Shown here piece by piece: positions 31,973 through 35,633 of a stretch of DNA of 35,633 nucleotides (the first letter of the stretch is position 1; each line of letters opens with the position of its first letter). Location of the stretch: assembly GCA_001767455.1 (NCBI GenBank), contig MELC01000014.1:73336-108968 (forward strand), read 5' to 3'. The translations under genes were made by a program, and so were the position numbers. The notes under the pieces were generated by a model. It was not told the DNA's origin. It was given only the letters and a program-made list of their open reading frames with translations, and searched no databases. Source of the stretch: Acidobacteria bacterium RIFCSPLOWO2_12_FULL_66_21 (lineage in GTDB: Bacteria > Acidobacteriota > Vicinamibacteria > Vicinamibacterales > 2-12-FULL-66-21).

Positions 31973-32811
31973 CACGCAGCTCCTTTGGAGCGGTACTTGT
32001 CGAAGATCTCCCCTACGATCTTGGCCCCCTCGCGGTTCGGCGAAGCGAAATACAGGTAGTACACGACGGCGCGTTTCCTGTTGCGCATCGGAATGGGTGG
32101 TGGCACGTACGTGAACCCCGCAACGTTCTTCAGGCGCTGGCGGAACCACTCGGCGATCGCTTCGTTTGAAACCTTCTCATCGATGTCGCCGAACAATCCT
32201 GGCGTCGAACGATATGCCGCTTCCCGCCAGGATCGGTCACCGCACACAGCATCCATACGAGCGGCCTGCTCAGGTGGGACTTTGCTCGAATCCCGCATGA
32301 ACACGTTCATGTTCGCGTCCATGATCATGAAGTTGTAGAACACCTCCACGCTTTTCATGGCACCCGCTGTCCTGAGCACCTCCCAGTTGACGTTCAGCCC
32401 ATATGGATCCAGAAGACACAGAGCACGGTGGTAATCCTCGTACTTACACCTCGGAAACACGTGGTCCAAGAGGATCTCGTTGCAGTCGCCCTTATGGACG
32501 CGCACGCGCCGATCAGCCGCGCTGAGCCGCCTCAACTCCGCGGCTCTGGTTCCATCGAGGTCGATGAAATGCAGCTCGGAGAACGGAGGCGTTATTCCCA
32601 TTGCGTTCATCGGGCTGCCAGCGACCTCCTGCCCCGTCGTTTCTGAAATATGCGTTCCAGCCCCAGCGAAGGCGTCAACGTAGATGTGGCGCTTGATGAC
32701 GCCCTGTTTCGAGAGGATCGTAGAGTACGCCAAGGCGTATTTCCTGACGATCTCGAGCTTGACCTCGGACCAGTAGCCGATTTCATCGAGCCGAAGCGCC
32801 TTCTTGCCCAT
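31972..32811 (-). CDS. Three-Cys-motif partner protein (TcmP-like)
   Basis: A 279-residue protein. It starts with the pattern [13 protein letters not shown] (residues 14-26) and has Y-V-D-A-F-A-G-A-G (about 44-52) and L-D-P-Y-G-L (about 134-139), which resemble motifs I and IV of AdoMet-dependent methyltransferases. TcmP proteins are named for their regular pairing with three-Cys-motif DUF5131 proteins, as here. The function is not established; a methyltransferase-like role is inference from the motifs. AGGGA lies 4 bases before the ATG. It begins 29 bp after the res stop, so res, tcmP and DUF5131 may share a transcript. Confidence 0.85.
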   Translation of the reverse strand: MGKKALRLDEIGYWSEVKLEIVRKYALAYSTILSKQGVIKRHIYVDAFAGAGTHISETTGQEVAGSPMNAMGITPPFSELHFIDLDGTRAAELRRLSAADRRVRVHKGDCNEILLDHVFPRCKYEDYHRALCLLDPYGLNVNWEVLRTAGAMKSVEVFYNFMIMDANMNVFMRDSSKVPPEQAARMDAVCGDRSWREAAYRSTPGLFGDIDEKVSNEAIAEWFRQRLKNVAGFTYVPPPIPMRNRKRAVVYYLYFASPNREGAKIVGEIFDKYRSKGAA

Positions 32812-32840
32812 GTTCCCTTGTACTCAATCCGTGTGACAGG

Positions 32841-35633
32841 TCAGGTCACGACCAACGCCTGAACGGCCGCAGTGATCGTCCGCTTCGCGTCCCACGGGTC
32901 GGTCACCTCGACGAACGCCCAGCGGCCGAAGCCGCCGTGGTTGTTGACCGCCGGGACCCACTGCGTCCGCGCGGTCGCGACCTTCGCCGCCTTGTCCTTC
33001 CGGTTCTCGCCGCTCACCTCGATGACGAGGTTCACGGGAACGGGCCCGTCCATGACGGCGATGAAGTCCGGGAAGTACTGCCGCTCCTCGCCGTTGAGCG
33101 TGTAGGGAATCGTGAAGTTCAGCCCCTGGTTCTTCACGTAGCGCGCCACCTCGGGCATGCTCTCGAGCGTCTGCGCGAGCTTCTGTTCCCACGATCCCGT
33201 GTCGGCGACCACGTGCGACACATGGCACTTGTCCGGCGCGGTCTCGAACACCGGCTTGGCGGTATCGAAATCCACCCAGCGCGTGCTGCCGACGACGTCA
33301 AACGGTCGCAGGATCGGTTTGAGCGAAGCGGCGCCTTCGACGCTCGCGACAATCGATCGATAGATGCGATCCGCAGCGTCGTGCGCCAGCTCCACGAGCA
33401 ACAGGAGCTGGGGGAACGTCTCGTCCTTGCACGCCAGGCACTCGGCCAGCCACCGCTTCGTGATGGCGAGCACCTGAGGGAAGACCCACCACTTCACCTC
33501 GGCGTCGAACCGGTGCTCCTTCGGGCGCTCCGGTCGATCCTCGCCGTCCTGCCTGAAGTACTTTTCGATGGTGAGTTTCGCAAGCAGGAACGCGACCTCG
33601 GACAACCGCCTCTGCCGCAGGTCGTCCAACGTATGGATGCTCGATTCGCCAACGATCGGCGCCGCTTGCGTCCACGTCGGCACGTCCGCCGTCGAAATCG
33701 CCAGCTTTGCGTCGTCGTCGAACCTCGCCTCCAGACGCTCGGTCGGGAAATCGTGTCGGTACCCGGCGAGGCGCGGAAAAGTGATCTCGAGCGCGGCGCG
33801 GTCTTCGATCGCGCGCACGCGCGTCGAGCGCGACGGCTCGATCACCCCGGCGGCGCCGGCGGTCGGAATGAACGAGAACGGCACTCCGTAGACCTCGGCG
33901 TACTCGGGGCCCAAATGCCCGGCATCATTCAACGCGAAGCTCATGCGGCGCAGTCCGCGGCCGACGACCTGCTCGCACAGGAGCTGCGTGCCGAAGGCGC
34001 GCACGCCGAGAATGTGCGTGACGGTATTGGCGTCCCAGCCCTCCGTCAGCATCGAGACCGAAACGACGCAGCGCACGTGCTCGCCGAGCTTGCCCGCCTT
34101 CCCCACGGTGTTCATGACCTCGCGCAGCAGATCTTCGTCGGTCAGCTCCTCGACGTCGCGTCCGGGGAAACGCGCGCGATATTCGGACTTGAACTCCTCG
34201 ATTTCGGCGGCGGCAATGGCCTTGAAGTCCGCGCTCATGCCTTCGCCCGACTCGAGCTGCTGGCTGTCCACGAGGATGCTGTTCGGCCGCGAGGTCCAGC
34301 GCCCGTCCTTCTCGTTGTTGAATGCCGCGAGCTTGCCGGGGGCGACGAGCGGCGTGCCGTCAGCGTGCTGCTTCCCGGTCTCGAAGCCCGCGATCCAGTC
34401 GAACACGAGCTTCGACACGTTCGTGTTGTTGCAGACAACGACGAACACCGGCGGCGTCAGGCCGCGTGCGCGGGCATCCGCGTTCTGTTCCCACGCGCGG
34501 AATGACTTCTCGTAGTGGCCATAGAGACTGTGCAATGCCCCTTCGAGTTCGGCCGGCAGCTTCGGTGGGCCGGTGACGGCGTCCGTCCTACGACTCTTTC
34601 GGGGAAGGTCCTCACGGATGCGCGGCCATAGATCGCGGTAGGTGGGCTGGTCGCCCAGCATCGCGTTATCGGCAACCGGCACCCGAGGGATCTTGACGAT
34701 GCCCGCTTCGATGGCGTCGATCAGCGAAAAGTCCGAGACCACCCAGGGGAAGAGCGTGCCCTCGGGATAGCCCGAGCCGCTCAGGAAGAACGGCGTGGCC
34801 GAGAGGTCGTAGATGGTGCGGATGCCCAGCTTCCGCTGCACGGCCTCGAGCCCGCCGCTCCAGACACGGGCATCCTCCTCGCGGCGCTTCGCCTCGGCGC
34901 GATCCTCCGCGCTCAACGTCTCGTCCTCGGCGTCCGCCTTGCGCCAGTAGCAATGGTGCGCCTCGTCGTTGATGACGACGATGTTCTTCTTGCCCGAGAG
35001 CTCGCGCGCCACGCGTCGCACCATCTGGTCCGGCGTCTCGCGGAACGCGCTTGTGTCTCCCTTTCCGAGGATCGACTTCGTCAGCTTCGCCGCCTCGCCC
35101 CGCTCGCGCAGCAGGAACCCGTGGTAATTGGTGATGACGATACGTGCCTGTGCGAGGCGTTCGAGCAGGTCCGGCGACAGGATGTCGCGCTGGCGGTAAT
35201 AGTTGTCCGGGTCGGTCGGAAGCAGCACGCGCAGGCGGTCGCGGATCGTGATGCCAGGGGAGACGACCAGAAACGCGTCGCTGAACCGCGCGTCCTGTCG
35301 GTTCTCGAACTTGTTGAGCGCCTGCCAGGCGATCAGCATCCCCATTACGACGGTCTTGCCGCTGCCGGTCGCCATCTTCATCGCGATGCGCGGGAGCCCG
35401 GCGTTGTACTCGCTGTTCCAGTCGCGCAGGTGGTTCTCGATCCACGCGTCGCCGTACCGCGCCGCGACCTCCGCGAGGTACACGGCCGTCTCCACCGCTT
35501 CGCGCTGGCAGAAGAACAGCTTCTTCTCGCGCGCCGGATCCGACCAGTACTCCAGCAGCCGCCGCGTGGTCGCCGTGATGCCGACGTATCCGCCGGTCCG
35601 CCAGGCGTCCACGCGCTCGCGGATGCGGTTGAT
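32841..35633 (-). CDS. res: Type III restriction enzyme Res subunit, 5' end cut by window edge
   Basis: At least 930 residues are present; the frame stays open to the right edge (I-N-R-I-R-E-R), so the true start is outside. Numbered from the GTG at 35612, Walker A A-T-G-S-G-K-T is at 81-87, the D-E-A-H box near 213, S-A-T-P-F-F follows, and the helicase end motif Q-V-V-G-R-G-L-R-R is in the second RecA domain. The C-terminus (about 840-920) is the nuclease-like domain with P-D-F-I and I-E-V-S-G. Res proteins use ATP to communicate between two recognition sites and cut DNA near them. The expected catalytic Lys after E-V is Ser here. Its Mod partner lies at 26677-29307, with four other genes between. 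Confidence 0.9.
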   Translation of the reverse strand: MNRIRERVDAWRTGGYVGITATTRRLLEYWSDPAREKKLFFCQREAVETAVYLAEVAARYGDAWIENHLRDWNSEYNAGLPRIAMKMATGSGKTVVMGMLIAWQALNKFENRQDARFSDAFLVVSPGITIRDRLRVLLPTDPDNYYRQRDILSPDLLERLAQARIVITNYHGFLLRERGEAAKLTKSILGKGDTSAFRETPDQMVRRVARELSGKKNIVVINDEAHHCYWRKADAEDETLSAEDRAEAKRREEDARVWSGGLEAVQRKLGIRTIYDLSATPFFLSGSGYPEGTLFPWVVSDFSLIDAIEAGIVKIPRVPVADNAMLGDQPTYRDLWPRIREDLPRKSRRTDAVTGPPKLPAELEGALHSLYGHYEKSFRAWEQNADARARGLTPPVFVVVCNNTNVSKLVFDWIAGFETGKQHADGTPLVAPGKLAAFNNEKDGRWTSRPNSILVDSQQLESGEGMSADFKAIAAAEIEEFKSEYRARFPGRDVEELTDEDLLREVMNTVGKAGKLGEHVRCVVSVSMLTEGWDANTVTHILGVRAFGTQLLCEQVVGRGLRRMSFALNDAGHLGPEYAEVYGVPFSFIPTAGAAGVIEPSRSTRVRAIEDRAALEITFPRLAGYRHDFPTERLEARFDDDAKLAISTADVPTWTQAAPIVGESSIHTLDDLRQRRLSEVAFLLAKLTIEKYFRQDGEDRPERPKEHRFDAEVKWWVFPQVLAITKRWLAECLACKDETFPQLLLLVELAHDAADRIYRSIVASVEGAASLKPILRPFDVVGSTRWVDFDTAKPVFETAPDKCHVSHVVADTGSWEQKLAQTLESMPEVARYVKNQGLNFTIPYTLNGEERQYFPDFIAVMDGPVPVNLVIEVSGENRKDKAAKVATARTQWVPAVNNHGGFGRWAFVEVTDPWDAKRTITAAVQALVVT

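Overview
The window is GC-rich and has a mosaic layout. Gene content suggests a soil-type Acidobacteriota, perhaps Vicinamibacteria: secreted M1 and M14 peptidases, two NTT-like transporters fused to HEAT repeats, DinB and HD-GYP proteins, orphan antitoxins, and many short intergenic repeats. This placement is an inference from gene style; there is no rRNA or marker gene to confirm it.

Positions 1-17541 look like ordinary chromosome. After two repeat tracts (1-287) come a DinB-like protein and an NAD(P)-dependent amine-dehydrogenase-like protein, both on the minus strand. A plus-strand run follows: a secreted M1 metallopeptidase overlapping a polytopic membrane protein, a REC/HD-GYP response regulator, and ammonia-dependent NAD synthetase (nadE). 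Two divergent paralogous transporters of the ATP/ADP-translocase type with HEAT repeats occupy 7264-13787; the second also carries two degenerate cyclic-nucleotide-binding domains. A large secreted M14-type carboxypeptidase and an orphan BrnA-like antitoxin follow. The intergenic spaces here hold heptanucleotide tandem arrays, a palindromic 28-bp dispersed repeat, and a GC-rich hairpin element that sits directly upstream of two unrelated genes in the same orientation relative to each gene.

Positions 17577-20493 (minus strand) form a sulfur-handling operon: an ArsR regulator fused to a rhodanese domain, a DsrE protein, a sulfide:quinone-oxidoreductase-like flavoprotein and an exported rhodanese. 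A near-perfect palindrome upstream of the regulator is a good operator candidate. Divergent from it, 20685-26591 is a heavy-metal-type RND efflux operon: a small Cys-containing exported protein, an outer-membrane TolC-type factor, a lipoprotein adaptor and an RND pump whose fourth transmembrane motif resembles CusA more than CzcA.

Positions 26677-35633 (minus strand) are a defence-type island. In transcription order it holds a Type III restriction helicase/nuclease (res, cut by the window edge), a TcmP-like protein, a three-Cys-motif DUF5131 (Gp37/Gp68) protein, a decayed second copy of the res 3' end, a HicB-like protein, an SMC/RecF-like AAA ATPase and a Type III methyltransferase (mod). 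The TcmP/DUF5131 pair lies between two homologous copies of the res tail, 1791 bp apart. This pair and the specificity region of mod are visibly lower in GC than the res and mod frames. The island therefore looks assembled from parts and is the most interesting region of the window.
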